Source: Centropus unirufus
Lineage: Eukaryota > Chordata > Aves > Cuculiformes > Centropidae
Assembly: GCA_013397695.1 (NCBI GenBank)
Contig: VYZI01000002.1
Location: forward strand, 7,613,486 to 7,677,485
Direction of reading: 5' to 3'
Length of the DNA stretch: 64,000 nt
This document shows, piece after piece, positions 54,201 to 61,235 of the stretch. A model generated the notes under the pieces. It worked only from the letters and a program-made list of their open reading frames with translations, had not been told where the DNA came from and made no database searches. Both the position numbers and the translations under genes were made by a program. Position 1 is the first letter of the stretch; each line of letters opens with the position of its first letter.

Positions 54201-57200
54201 TATTACTCTATTTTTTCAATTGGGAATATCCTAACTTTATACAATGTAATGATGGACTTTTTTTCCCCCTATACAATCCCTGCATCATTCAAGCAAGGAT
54301 GTTCACTCTGTACACTGCTACAAGATATTTTTTTCATGATATTCAGTATGCAGCCACCTGCTTTATTTATTTTCTTTAAGGACAGAATTCTGTATTTCCA
54401 GTGACACAGTGCCAACCACTCAGCGAATATTCTGTGTATAAGCAGTAAGCAAAATCATCTTAGAAAAAGGACAGAACAGGTAAGCACAACAAAATGCAAG
54501 AGTAAGTAGCAATGTCACCAAAAAGATACTACTATCAAAAGAAATTCTTGTGGAATTACAAATGTACCAACCAAACCTCTCTTTTTAATACTTATCCAAA
54601 GGTTGGGAAGCCTTCCCAAGAGAATATAGAGAGGACACAACAACATCCAATTCCTTTCAACACTGAGTTGCTGAAGGCACTTGTAGCCTGAACTTTGTGA
54701 TCATTACCTTCTAGGAAGCTTCCTCCAGGTTCTCTCCCCCCTCTTATCTCTAGCATGTGTATGAGTTTAAGAGACAATTGGCTTTTTCTGCAGTAACTCT
54801 TACTCTTCTCCCCTCTGCTCCCTCCCGTGTTTCTTAAATCTTATCCAGGAGATGAAAACTTTTTAGGATTCTCCCTGACTCGTAGTTGTGTGTGTGTTAA
54901 ATTTACAACTCCATACTCCCTGCCTACATGCAAGACAGTAACTTGTTTTGTAGGAAGCACTGCACAAAGATGCCTAGCCAGACCCTCTTAACAAAAGCTA
55001 TTATGGAAAATACCTCCTATGTCTCATACCACAGTAGTATTAATTATAACATATGCTGTCACACCCAGTCTAACATGTATTTACATTTCCTATCAGGTAT
55101 ATGTGCTCTCCAGAAAGTGCTTTGTCTAGACACATTAAGAAGTACTTCCTGTCAACTGCTGGCACACAAAGATACATTTTCACAAAAAAAACCCTATCCT
55201 AATCCTATAGAAGTAAACAGGTTTGCTTGATAGTTTAGCTCCCTGAACTGATTAGGCACGGAGCCAGACAGCCAAGGGAGGGGAAAAGATAAAACACCCA
55301 CACAGCAAGAGACTGGGAGGTGATGGTACTAATGTGCCAGCTCTGGTTCAGGCTAGAGTTTTATAGGCAGCTGGATGCTGATGTAACTTACCGTACTGAG
55401 AGGGGAAGATCTCCTTTCCCCTGCCGTTGCTCCTGATCATCTCTTTGTCAGATGCAGGAAGAGAGGGTGGAAGGGAGCCTCAAGGACCTCCCTTCTCCAG
55501 TATGACCTGTGAGGTCAGCTCACTGCAACCCACAGAAAGTTTAAGGAGCCCATCAACACAACTGTTGAGAATCAGTTCAAATTCCTGTTAATACCAGAGG
55601 CTGCTACCTGAAAACAACAGTTTGAGGTGTCACTTGGGACATTTCACAGGGCACTTTAAGAAATCTGAGCTTAACTCGCAAACTCTGCCTGGTACTAAGT
55701 TTCAGGGTAAAGCCTATTCTATAACAAAACCATACTGTAGTTATCCTCTCTGAAGTTTGGATTGCCTTAAATTACAAAAAATAACCTTTACAGCAAGCAA
55801 AAATGAATGAGACACATATCACTGTTCATTCATCATCACTGCAGAACAAATTCTGTTTTGTAGTATTGCCAAACTGAAACAAAATAGCCGTACTATTGAA
55901 CAATACAAGAACAAAAATATTAGTCCTGAAGACGAATATCTGATGCCAGATATTCAGATACAGCATAATGAACTGAACATTTAATACTCACTGAAGCGCT
56001 AATGAACACAAACAGCATAGTTTCTATGGATATCATGATGGGAATAGAAGTATCAGGCAATTCTACATTAATATAGTAGCTCAGAGAATTAAGAAAAATA
56101 ATTTATCCTCATGAGAAAACAAATTTGATCTCCAGAATTTTGCAGAACTCCTTGTCTTCCACTCTTACTTTCAACTCAGCAGTAATCAATACATAGTGTT
56201 CATTGAAAATCTGAGCCCTAGGCTTGTAAAAATTGCAACAGTTGTATCTCTGGTTCAGAAGCCATATTTCTAATTACCTCATGTACTTAATCAAAAGTAT
56301 AATGATTTCGCTGTTGAAGGCACATAAAACAATTTAAGAATGCTTATATAGAAGAAAAAGCTTAAAAAAAAAATCAGCATGCATTGCTACGATCATTATT
56401 GCGTGAAGACTATCACAGATTACAAACCACCTCCTATGCTAAAGTGGATAATGGAACACTGAAAGAAACACAAGAATACCATTCCAATTTGACTGGATGT
56501 ACTAGAAGATACATATTAACAACATAACACAAAGTCCTCTGATGTTGACTACAGTTATTTAGAAAGAAAAAATATTGCAATTTAGAAGAAAAATGCTCTT
56601 CAAATGTAGACCTAGAGTCTAGTAACTAGAGTTCTCAACAAAGAATAAGGATTACAAGTTCACAGGCCTATCTTCATCGTTCTATCAACATCACTTTAGC
56701 TTGCAGCAAAGCAACACAACAGCAACGTATGTCTTATCTCAGAATTCTGCATTCTTCACGTAAAGGTGAATCATGGAAATTATTTCAGGACCTATGGAAT
56801 TACACAGCAGGTCAGAAAAGTAGAGTTACATTCAGCCAGATTTGTTATCTTCATACCAAAAGCATTTAATCTGTCTGGTTAAATTACAAAGGTCAGAGGA
56901 ATCTACAGTGTTCATGCAGGTACACCCTTCATTTGCATCCCAATCAGTTTTTATTATATAAGGCTGCAGAAAAGCCCCTTTCCTAGCTATAACTAAACTT
57001 TAATTTACCTTGGATTTTGACCTAACTAAACTTTACCTAAGTAAAGCACCAGCTAATTCTACCTGGTCTCTAAAAGAGATCTCAATTTATAGTACTACCA
57101 GAAACACTAAATGTTACTTATTGTCCCACAGACATTTCTCTATCATAACACTCTTCTGTGTTTGCTTTCCTTCCTCAAACATAAAAACAAACTTACCTTT

Positions 57201-60200
57201 GTCTCTTATCAATTGAAATCAAGTTAGGCTATTTTTTCCGAACTGTAACTAAAGCTTCTAATAATGTTGACCTAAATTACTAGGATAATAAGATGTTTTG
57301 TGGCAAACAAATGTCAAGGCATTTTGTAAAACAAGTGACTTTGCCCAACTTAGACACCATGGTTAACCACTAAATACAATAGTGTGCAAGAATGAAATAT
57401 CCTGTCCAGCTTGCTCAGGTGCTATTCATTTATCCTCATTTCCACAATTTCTCCTATTCCACTGTTATTCAGACACTTTTGTCCTCAAAAATATTTCATT
57501 GAAAAAAAAAAAATACACAACAGCTCATCTACTGGAAGCCTAAGAGTTTCATTAGTGATGAAGATGGAAGTCAGGATTTCCAGAATTAATATAACTGCTT
57601 CATTTGTGTCATTCTTAGCTTACTCAAAACTGAAAAAGTTATGTAAAATTATACAGGTTCTTGTATTTAAAATTGGTTTGGGCAAAATAAGAGTCAACAT
57701 AAAAAAATTAACTGAATTAAAATGCAGCTGATCTACACAGAGATCTATTTTCAGCTACTTATCTCTGCAGTGATCCACTAATCCAAAAAGCTATAATAGA
57801 ACTAGTACTTATCTTAATAGAAGAATCCCACAAGAATCAAGATTCAAGATAACTCAGGGAAGCTTGACTCTAATCAGAGAGCCTTCCACTCACTATCCAA
57901 GTGCTGTAATTCTATGTATCAGCTTAGGAAAAAAATGTAATTTTTGGCAAAAGATTAGATAACAATTAACCCAGCTACTACTAATCAACAAGTTAGTGAA
58001 ATGTCACTTGGCAACACACCTTATAAGTCATCAAAACTTTCTAGCCAGGTTAGTATGGATTCAGTAAAAAAGAAAAAAAAAAAAAGAATCTCTCAGGGAA
58101 GTTACACTTCAAGATTTTAAAGGTACTGGAGCACAACAATTGGGTCCATCAGGACTGGTTTAATCATCTTTGTCTTATATTTAAGCAAAATTTCAAAGTG
58201 TGTGTTCACATTAATTGTATCACCACAGTTATGATACTTCAAATAAATACAAACCACATTGTTTCTTGCTACCTCTATGGAAGTTTTGAAAGAAGAAATA
58301 AATGTTTTCAAAGTTACCATGAACCTCAAGGGCCAGTTAAAACTGAAAGCAATTAATGCATGTAGATATGCTCCAGATATGTACTAGATAATGAAGGAGT
58401 ATGAAAATCAAGATGAAAGATGAATGAGACTTCCAAATTCTTCTGTCACTATAATTATGAAGAAAGGTCCACTCACAGCAAGGTTGCTGCGTTTGATATC
58501 TGCTTGTCTTTCACAGCAATCAGAACTGTGACTCCAACTTTTCTGAATCAAAAGACCCCCACAGTCAACTTCAGCACATCAACCATACTAATATCTACTT
58601 CTATTAAAATTTTAATAGATAGTAGTATATTTTTTAAGTTAACCAGCAGGCAAAGCATTTTGAGGCCAAGAGAGACAAAAATGAATTTGTTGATTAAACA
58701 GCTGTCACCTTCTACTTTTTGCCTTCTTTTCTACTTCAGAAACTTCACATATGAATATTTCTGATTACTTCTCACAGGTCATTTAGAAACATTCTCTGAA
58801 TTCTTACAGATTATAAGGCAAGAAGCCTTAATCACTTCCTTTTTTTTGGCTATCACTTTTCTCAAAGGTCCAGACCCGTGCATCTGCTGCTGACTGTGTC
58901 CACACCTCACTGAGGCTTCCTGAGAAGCCCTTCATAGGTTTTTCAGGGCTGTCAAAGTTTACAAAAGCAGCAGCTTGTTGCTCTCATGACAGAGCTATAT
59001 ACATTTTATGTTTATTAAAGTCATATTAATGGTCAATCTTTCAAGTTTGTGATTTCCAGTTAAGTAGATACACATCTTCAGCTAGACCCCATAATTCAGT
59101 TTCTTTCAATTTATTTTCTTGAATACTACTTGGCCGAACTTAAGTAGCACATACACTTTAAGGCTCTCTGAAGTGGGGACAGGGTCCTCACTAGGGCCTT
59201 TTAGGGCCCTCCACCAATGAAATCCGATGCTGCCCATAGACTCAGTGATCTTCAAGAACCCCTTCCAACCCAAACCAGTCTACCATACCATGAACTTCTC
59301 CGCGAGAGTGACCAGTTAAAAGTCTCCAGAAGAAAAACAACTTGCAAATCCTCCCTTAACATGCCCACACTCATGTCGATGTAAATAGCAACTTACTTCT
59401 TACTCTGGAACAAGCTGCATATCCTGTTTGAAACTCGTTATTCAAATAGATGAGCTAGAATTGCCTCCACATAAAAAGAGCACACCTAGTGCTACATAGA
59501 AATAAACTGACTTTTTTTTCCAAAGAAGAAACAAAATAAATCCCTTTGGCTGGTTTCACAGAGAGCTACAAAGAAAAATTTCCTGTTTGCTACTGCAAAA
59601 CCTCAGGTCCACCCAGTCTACAGTACACAGAGCGACTCACGCTCTCTATCTGGGTTCAGTTGGCAAAACTACCTCGGAGTTACCATGCTGAGTAGCTGAG
59701 TTTCTCCTGAGGTACAAAAAAATAAAATAAATTTAGCGAGGTTTAAAGAAAAAAACCCAAAACAAGTAAAATCGTGGAATTACTTGAAATAAAGCAACAC
59801 CTAAGCTTTCCAGAACCCTTTGATGGGGAGCAGTCCCAAGAGGAAGGAAGGGGTATGGTCGGCATGCGGGGATGCTCCACGGGGCACAGGACGCTCCCCC
59901 AGAGTCCAAACTATCATCCCGAGAAACTAATGGTAAACACGAAAAACAGAGCCAAAAAAGAAAATCGCTCCCAGGGCCCCCTTTCCGTGGCAGCAGAGGG
60001 GATCATGCGCCCTTCCTTCCTGCCTGACCCCATTCTACCTCAGGCCTGCGGTTCCCCCCTCCCCACCGCCCCCCACTCCCAACCAGATACCCAAAAAGCA
60101 TGCAAACAAACTCTCTTAAGGCCCGTTTTGGAAAGCAAACGCCCTTTTTCAGGCCTGGAGTGACCTCCATCAATCACGTGCGGCGAGACAAGGACTGGTT

Positions 60201-60846
60201 AGAGAACGTACTTCTCACTCACATGCGTGCGGATGAATTTTCCCAGAAGTTTTATGTATACTCTATTACTTTCCGAGGACTAATTTGAATGTTATTATGA
60301 ACTTCAGAACGGTCAAAACTCTCGCTAACCCGGAGCTGAGTCCGGCTCCCTGTCTGAGCTCGCACTTGAGGGGGGCGAGGCGAGGGGAAGCCAGCCGAGC
60401 CCGGATCAGGACGCGCACAGACCCGATCCCCTTCAAGGAGCCAACACTGCCTGGAAAAAAAACACCGCTCGAAAGAAAACCCGCTGCAAGACGTGCATTC
60501 TGTTTAGAAACAACACAACTACTCAGAAGAAAGTTCAACTCGAAAACAGTTGCACTTCTGTAAGAGCAACTCCTTGGGCCGCGCCCCCCCCCCCCGCGGA
60601 CGCTACTCACAGCGTGACCGTGCGGTTCGGCAGCGCCTCGGCAGGCACGACCCGAGCGAGCTCCAGGCTGCTGCACACCACCTTCACCTCCAGCGGCCCG
60701 CCGCCCGCCGCCGCTCTGCCGCCGCTCTTGGGGCGCCCGTCGTGCTTGCAGCCCGGGGGCAGCGCGGCGCCGCCCGGCGCCGGGGGCAGCAGCAGCAGGA
60801 GGAGCGCGGGCAGGAGCCCCGCGGGGCGGCAGCTCGCGGGCCGCAT
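11023..60846 (-). CDS. ADGRA3: Adhesion G protein-coupled receptor A3 (GPR125), 19 coding exons
   Basis: Seen: 19 exons join in frame to a 1312-residue protein, about the length of mammalian ADGRA3. Order: signal peptide (about 1-27); LRR N-cap with Cys33 and Cys58; LRRs about 72-175; LRR C-cap Cys184/186/207/228; Ig domain Cys257-Cys317 with Trp270; HormR Cys342/369/393/407; GAIN/GPS about 423-735; seven helices about 753-1037; cytoplasmic tail of about 275 residues ending ETTV. Known: ADGRA3 is a plasma-membrane orphan receptor related to ADGRA2 (GPR124, a WNT7 co-activator). It has been linked to Dishevelled and planar cell polarity, and marks mouse spermatogonial progenitors. The C-terminal ETTV is a class I PDZ ligand. 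The start was chosen because it precedes a strong signal peptide and has G at -3. Identity rests on recognising conserved segments throughout and is very secure; ADGRA2 is the only close alternative and fits less well. Confidence 0.97.
12442..12537 (-). CDS. ADGRA3: ADGRA3 exon 18: TM4
   Basis: A 96-base exon giving residues 867-899. FYLIGGGIPIIVCGITAAAN is TM4, and IRNYGSRPNAP starts the second extracellular loop. The acceptor is TTTTCAG and the donor GTAAGT. The intron between exons 18 and 19 is only 176 bases. Confidence 0.96.
12538..15573 (-). other. ADGRA3 intron 17
   Basis: A 3.0 kb AT-rich intron. I recognise no repeat family, exon or RNA in it. Confidence 0.8.
15574..15719 (-). CDS. 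ADGRA3: ADGRA3 exon 17: TM3 and proline-rich second intracellular loop
   Basis: A 146-base exon giving residues 819-867. VGIILHYSTLATVLWLGV is TM3. RNIYKQVTKKAKRCQ begins the second intracellular loop, which then holds five consecutive prolines (858-862) and RPML. The acceptor is TTCAAG and the donor GTGAGG. Confidence 0.96.
15720..17074 (-). other. ADGRA3 intron 16
   Basis: A 1.36 kb intron, AT-rich, with nothing recognised beyond splice sites and short A/T runs. Confidence 0.8.
17075..17198 (-). CDS. ADGRA3: ADGRA3 exon 16: TM2 and first extracellular loop
   Basis: A 124-base exon giving residues 777-818. VIRISVKSW is the first intracellular loop. HMLVNLSFHIFLTCVMFIGG is TM2, the usual adhesion-GPCR pattern. 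ITQTRNASICQA carries a sequon and Cys816, the likely TM3-side cysteine of the conserved loop disulfide. The acceptor is TTAACAG and the donor GTAAGT. Confidence 0.96.
17199..17732 (-). other. ADGRA3 intron 15
   Basis: A 534-base intron with no recognisable element. Confidence 0.8.
17733..17857 (-). CDS. ADGRA3: ADGRA3 exon 15: stalk and TM1
   Basis: A 125-base exon giving residues 736-777. DLTGAELYTQPADLLHP is the stalk following the GPS. About residues 753-773 form a very hydrophobic helix, TM1, rich in L, M and I, ending VSYVYHH. The acceptor is TTGTCAG and the donor GTAAGA. Confidence 0.96.
17858..22515 (-). other. ADGRA3 intron 14
   Basis: A 4.66 kb intron between the GPS exon and TM1 exon. 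It contains a CR1 LINE fragment at about 18190-19049. The rest is AT-rich sequence I cannot assign. Confidence 0.8.
18190..19049 (+). mobile_element. CR1 LINE fragment, plus orientation, old and degraded
   Basis: The left end reads AAG TTT GCA GAT GAT, the K-F-A-D-D box of a CR1 reverse transcriptase. Collinear diverged CR1 sequence follows, including CTGCATCTAGGATGG, TTAGATACAGGAAAAATTCT and CTGCCCAGAGACTGTG. It ends TTATTCTGTGATT, the typical CR1 3' terminus. It is 5'-truncated, full of indels and non-coding. Assignment is from recognition of the avian CR1 consensus; boundaries are approximate. Confidence 0.8.
22516..22724 (-). CDS. ADGRA3: ADGRA3 exon 14: GPS region
   Basis: A 209-base exon giving residues 666-735. 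It contains VPINVTLRRIAHGADA, WDFDLLNGQGGWKSDGC and IQCYSLSNYAVLM. These have the conserved tryptophans and cysteines of a GPS. The usual His-Leu-Thr/Ser cleavage triad reads Ser-Leu-Ser (727-729), so efficient self-cleavage is doubtful. The acceptor is GTAACAG and the donor GTAGGA. Confidence 0.97.
22888..23101 (-). CDS. ADGRA3: ADGRA3 exon 13: GAIN subdomain B with dibasic loop
   Basis: A 214-base exon encoding residues 595-665 and the first base of codon 666. It contains NTIVEASIQLPASLF, then the basic loop KQKREIRPTDES, then KLFPATGNSTNLADD and VVTPVILTKI. NST is a potential glycosylation site. The donor GTTTGT is weak. Confidence 0.96.
23215..23250. repeat. Perfect 18-base tandem duplication
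   Basis: TGTTTCCAAGTAATCCAT occurs twice directly adjacent (23215-23232 and 23233-23250) in intron 12. A local duplication with no mismatch, so likely recent, or an assembly artefact. Confidence 0.9.
23950..24153 (-). CDS. ADGRA3: ADGRA3 exon 12: GAIN subdomain B
   Basis: A 204-base, phase 0 exon encoding residues 527-594. It contains YSPNIALEAYVIK, GFTGMTCTVFQKV and LSFKCNVSNT. Many beta-strand-like stretches fit GAIN subdomain B. The acceptor is GTCACAG after a T-rich tract. The donor GTCGGA is a poor match to consensus beyond GT, but the phase and the next exon both require it. Confidence 0.95.
24429..24590 (-). CDS. ADGRA3: ADGRA3 exon 11: GAIN subdomain A
   Basis: A 162-base, phase 0 exon encoding residues 473-526. 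It contains LGDVMVDIASNIMLADER and ACTRIVQCLQKIA and ends QVYST. The acceptor is TGTTAG and the donor GTAAGT. It is separated from exon 12 by an intron of only 275 bases. Confidence 0.95.
24591..27115 (-). other. ADGRA3 intron 10
   Basis: A 2.5 kb AT-rich intron with no repeat or exon that I can identify. Confidence 0.75.
27116..27265 (-). CDS. ADGRA3: ADGRA3 exon 10: start of GAIN domain
   Basis: A 150-base, phase 0 exon encoding exactly residues 423-472. It contains MPLNLTNAVATARQLL and SDKMDVIFVAEMIEKFGRF, the helical subdomain A of GAIN. Sequons NLT and NFS are present. It ends AEKYKE; mammalian ADGRA3, as I recall it, is about two residues longer here. The donor is GTAACT. Confidence 0.95.
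27266..29538 (-). other. ADGRA3 intron 9
   Basis: A 2.3 kb intron. An A-rich tract at about 27540-27567 is the only conspicuous feature. It could be a relic poly(A) tail, but no retrocopy is visible beside it. Confidence 0.75.
29539..29740 (-). CDS. ADGRA3: ADGRA3 exon 9: hormone-receptor (HormR) domain
   Basis: A 202-base exon giving residues 355-422. It contains WPRTLAGITAYLLCTR, GSGIYPGN, AWRRCDRGGYW and SRCQYANDVTR. Cys369, Cys393 and Cys407 with Trp356 and Trp399 fit the HormR fold found before the GAIN domain in many adhesion GPCRs. The acceptor is CCCCAG and the donor GTAATT. Confidence 0.97.
31691..32093 (-). mobile_element. CR1 LINE 3' end, minus orientation
   Basis: The plus strand begins AGAATCACAGAACGGTTTGG and continues with GGTTGGAAGAGCCC, CTTCCACTAGACCAGGC, GATTTCTTCCTAATGCCC and CACTAAATGCCCTTGTAAG. 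These are recognisable as the reverse complement of avian CR1 3' ends. It is less diverged than the copy in intron 14. It lacks the upstream ORF region and appears to have an internal deletion near 32010-32020. Confidence 0.92.
32796..32823. repeat. Near-perfect 14-base tandem duplication
   Basis: CATCTCTCCAATGA is followed directly by CATCTCTCCAATGG, one mismatch. A small local duplication in intron 8. Confidence 0.85.
35469..35633 (-). CDS. ADGRA3: ADGRA3 exon 8: second half of Ig-like domain and linker
   Basis: A 165-base exon giving residues 300-355. It contains STGNWGCHVQ, where Cys317 pairs with Cys257, then NNT, then SSAQYCPPERVV, where Cys342 begins the HormR domain. It also carries KGD at 351-353. 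The acceptor is TTCCCAG. The donor GTTGGT is weaker than most in this gene. Confidence 0.96.
35634..36568 (-). other. ADGRA3 intron 7
   Basis: A 935-base intron splitting the Ig domain. Nothing recognised in it. Confidence 0.8.
36569..36782 (-). CDS. ADGRA3: ADGRA3 exon 7: first half of Ig-like domain
   Basis: A 214-base exon giving residues 229-300. It contains SFYMTPSHRQVVFEGDS, the first Ig cysteine (Cys257 in LPFQCMAS), the core tryptophan (Trp270 in VLWYQDG) and NCS at 294-296. Residues 240-299 look nearly unchanged from mammalian ADGRA3 as I know it, so this is strongly constrained. The acceptor is TTCTAG and the donor GTGAAT. Confidence 0.97.
36783..38299 (-). other. ADGRA3 intron 6
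   Basis: A 1.5 kb intron, nearly half of it taken up by a CR1 fragment at 37445-38107. Confidence 0.8.
37445..38107 (-). mobile_element. CR1 LINE 3' portion, minus orientation, second subfamily
   Basis: The plus strand reads GGCTGGAAGGGAC, GGGTTTTGAATATCCCGG, CCACAACCTCTCTGAGCAGC, CATTGCCTCTTGTCCTGTCC and AGAGTCTGGCTCCA, the reverse complement of an avian CR1 3' end. It continues into the end of the reverse transcriptase ORF: on the minus strand, GATACAAAACTGGGAG is the D-T-K-L-G region. The sequence differs from the copy at 31.7 kb, suggesting another subfamily. It is 5'-truncated near 38107. Confidence 0.92.
38300..38460 (-). CDS. ADGRA3: ADGRA3 exon 6: LRR C-terminal cysteine cap
   Basis: A 161-base exon giving residues 175-229. 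It starts EFQTDYLLCDCNILWM and carries Cys184, Cys186, Cys207 and Cys228, the four-cysteine LRRCT pattern that closes the solenoid. NIT at 199-201 is a possible glycosylation site. The acceptor is ATTGCAG and the donor GTGAGC. Confidence 0.96.
38461..40028 (-). other. ADGRA3 intron 5
   Basis: A 1.57 kb intron. A probable small CR1 3' remnant lies at about 39797-39890; nothing else is recognised. Confidence 0.75.
39797..39890 (-). mobile_element. Probable short CR1 3' remnant
   Basis: ATCACAGAACCATGAAATCA followed by TATGGTTTGGGTTTGAAGGA resembles the terminal ATCATAGAATCAT repeats and adjacent GGTTTGGGTTGGAAGG of CR1 in reverse orientation. It is very short and diverged; the right end is a guess. 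Confidence 0.55.
40029..40100 (-). CDS. ADGRA3: ADGRA3 exon 5: leucine-rich repeat
   Basis: A fourth 72-base LRR exon, residues about 151-175, containing NLSGNLFSTLTQGTF and ending GSLKSL. The acceptor is TTCTTAG and the donor GTAAGT. NLS at its start is a potential N-glycosylation sequon. Confidence 0.96.
40101..42221 (-). other. ADGRA3 introns 4 and 3
   Basis: Introns of 727 and 1322 bases flanking LRR exon 4. A purine-only tract of about 35 bases (41646-41680, AAG-rich) is in intron 3. No repeat family is recognised. Confidence 0.75.
40828..40899 (-). CDS. ADGRA3: ADGRA3 exon 4: leucine-rich repeat
   Basis: A third 72-base LRR exon, residues about 127-151, containing DLTNNRIGCLNADVF and ending NLIRL. 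The acceptor is TTATAG and the donor GTAAGT. Confidence 0.96.
42222..42293 (-). CDS. ADGRA3: ADGRA3 exon 3: leucine-rich repeat
   Basis: A second 72-base LRR exon, residues about 103-127, containing DLKNNLISTIDPGAF and ending SSLKRL. The acceptor is TTCACAG and the donor GTAAGT. It has the same phase as exons 2, 4 and 5. Human ADGRA3, as I recall it, has Arg where this has Lys in the LKNN motif. Confidence 0.96.
42294..48238 (-). other. ADGRA3 intron 2
   Basis: A 5.9 kb AT-rich intron. I see only a short inverted repeat at 46712-46750 and poly(A) or poly(T) runs. Confidence 0.75.
46712..46750. repeat. Short perfect inverted repeat
   Basis: AAATAGATATT at 46712-46722 and its reverse complement AATATCTATTT at 46740-46750 are separated by 17 bases. 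It could form an 11-bp AT-only hairpin. Probably chance in AT-rich sequence. Confidence 0.7.
48239..48310 (-). CDS. ADGRA3: ADGRA3 exon 2: leucine-rich repeat
   Basis: A 72-base exon giving residues 79-103. It contains ILSNNKITELKNGSF and ends LLERL, a classic 24-residue LRR. The acceptor is TTCACAG and the donor GTAAGC. It enters and leaves with two codon bases upstream, so skipping it would keep the frame. Confidence 0.96.
48980..50000 (-). mobile_element. Ancient L3/CR1-like LINE remnant
   Basis: CTAGCTTCATTTGAAGCC followed by CTAGTTCTTATACTG resembles the L3/CR1 3' region motif (TTCATTTGATGTCCCCTAGTTCTTGTG) read on the plus strand. Further along, TTCTGCCATTTAATTGCCCAG resembles the more upstream CATTTTGTTGCCCAGTC stretch of the same family. 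The order and spacing fit a minus-orientation element, highly diverged. Recognition is from memory of the consensus; limits are uncertain. Confidence 0.5.
59230..59293 (+). mobile_element. CR1 3' terminal fragment, plus orientation
   Basis: TGATCTTCAAGAACCCCTTC and CAACCCAAACCAGTCTACCA match the last part of avian CR1 3' ends (TGATCTTTAAGGTCCCTTCCAACCCAAACCATTCTATG). Only the tail is preserved. Confidence 0.75.
60584..60595 (-). repeat. G12 homopolymer (C12 on plus) at the start of intron 1
   Basis: Twelve consecutive C on the plus strand, so G12 in the pre-mRNA, beginning 16 bases into intron 1. The length may be inaccurate because homopolymers next to assembly gaps are error-prone. Confidence 0.9.
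60611..60846 (-). CDS. ADGRA3: ADGRA3 exon 1: signal peptide and LRR N-terminal cap
   Basis: Encodes residues 1-78 and two bases of codon 79. The leader has a run of leucines (about 11-20) followed by PPAPGGAA, a typical signal peptide. Cys33 (PPGCKHDGR) and Cys58 (VVCSSLEL) form the LRR N-cap, and NRT at 75-77 is a possible N-glycosylation site. The exon is very GC-rich and ends ACGCT with donor GTGAGT. The ATG has G at -3 but C at +4. The frame stays open upstream into an assembly gap, so a more upstream start cannot be formally excluded, but the signal peptide argues for this one. Confidence 0.95.
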
Positions 60847-60901
60847 GGCGGGCAGCGCTGGGAGAGCAGCGGGCGGCCTCGCTGGAGCGGTCCGCGCTGG
60901 C

Positions 60902-60925
60902 CTAGCTGTGCGCGGCCGGCGCCAT
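60902..60925 (-). promoter_or_regulatory. Upstream ORF in the ADGRA3 5' leader
   Basis: An ATG at 60925-60923 opens a seven-codon ORF, MAPAAHS, closed by TAG, 55 bases before the main ATG and out of frame with it. Its context has C at -3 and G at +4, a middling initiation site. It matters only if transcription starts upstream of it, which the gap prevents me from judging. Confidence 0.45.
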
Positions 60926-60992
60926 GAGCACTGCGGGCAGGGGGAGCGGGAGCCCCGGCCGCCGCTGCCGCCGCCCTCGCCTTTGTGTCGGG

Positions 60993-61235
60993 NNNNNNNN
61001 NNNNNNNNNNNNNNNNNNNNNNNNNNNNNNNNNNNNNNNNNNNNNNNNNNNNNNNNNNNNNNNNNNNNNNNNNNNNNNNNNNNNNNNNNNNNNNNNNNNN
61101 NNNNNNNNNNNNNNNNNNNNNNNNNNNNNNNNNNNNNNNNNNNNNNNNNNNNNNNNNNNNNNNNNNNNNNNNNNNNNNNNNNNNNNNNNNNNNNNNNNNN
61201 NNNNNNNNNNNNNNNNNNNNNNNNNNNNNNNNNNN
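60993..61235. other. Assembly gap of 243 Ns
   Basis: An unbroken run of N within GC-rich sequence just upstream of exon 1. It probably hides part of the 5' UTR or core promoter. The true length is unknown. Confidence 0.99.

Larger units (their letters stand above)
48311..60610 (-). other. ADGRA3 intron 1
   Basis: A 12.3 kb first intron. It contains a diverged L3/CR1-type LINE candidate at about 48980-50000 and a CR1 3' fragment near 59230-59293. The last kilobase before exon 1 (from about 59.8 kb) rises in GC. The stretch 50.4-58.9 kb is AT-rich with nothing I can identify. No additional coding exon is needed or seen. Confidence 0.8.

Noticed and set aside
59774..60163. A 129-codon plus-strand ORF antisense in intron 1
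   Set aside because: No recognisable domain, proline-rich GC-driven composition, and no promoter or splice evidence. Probably chance.
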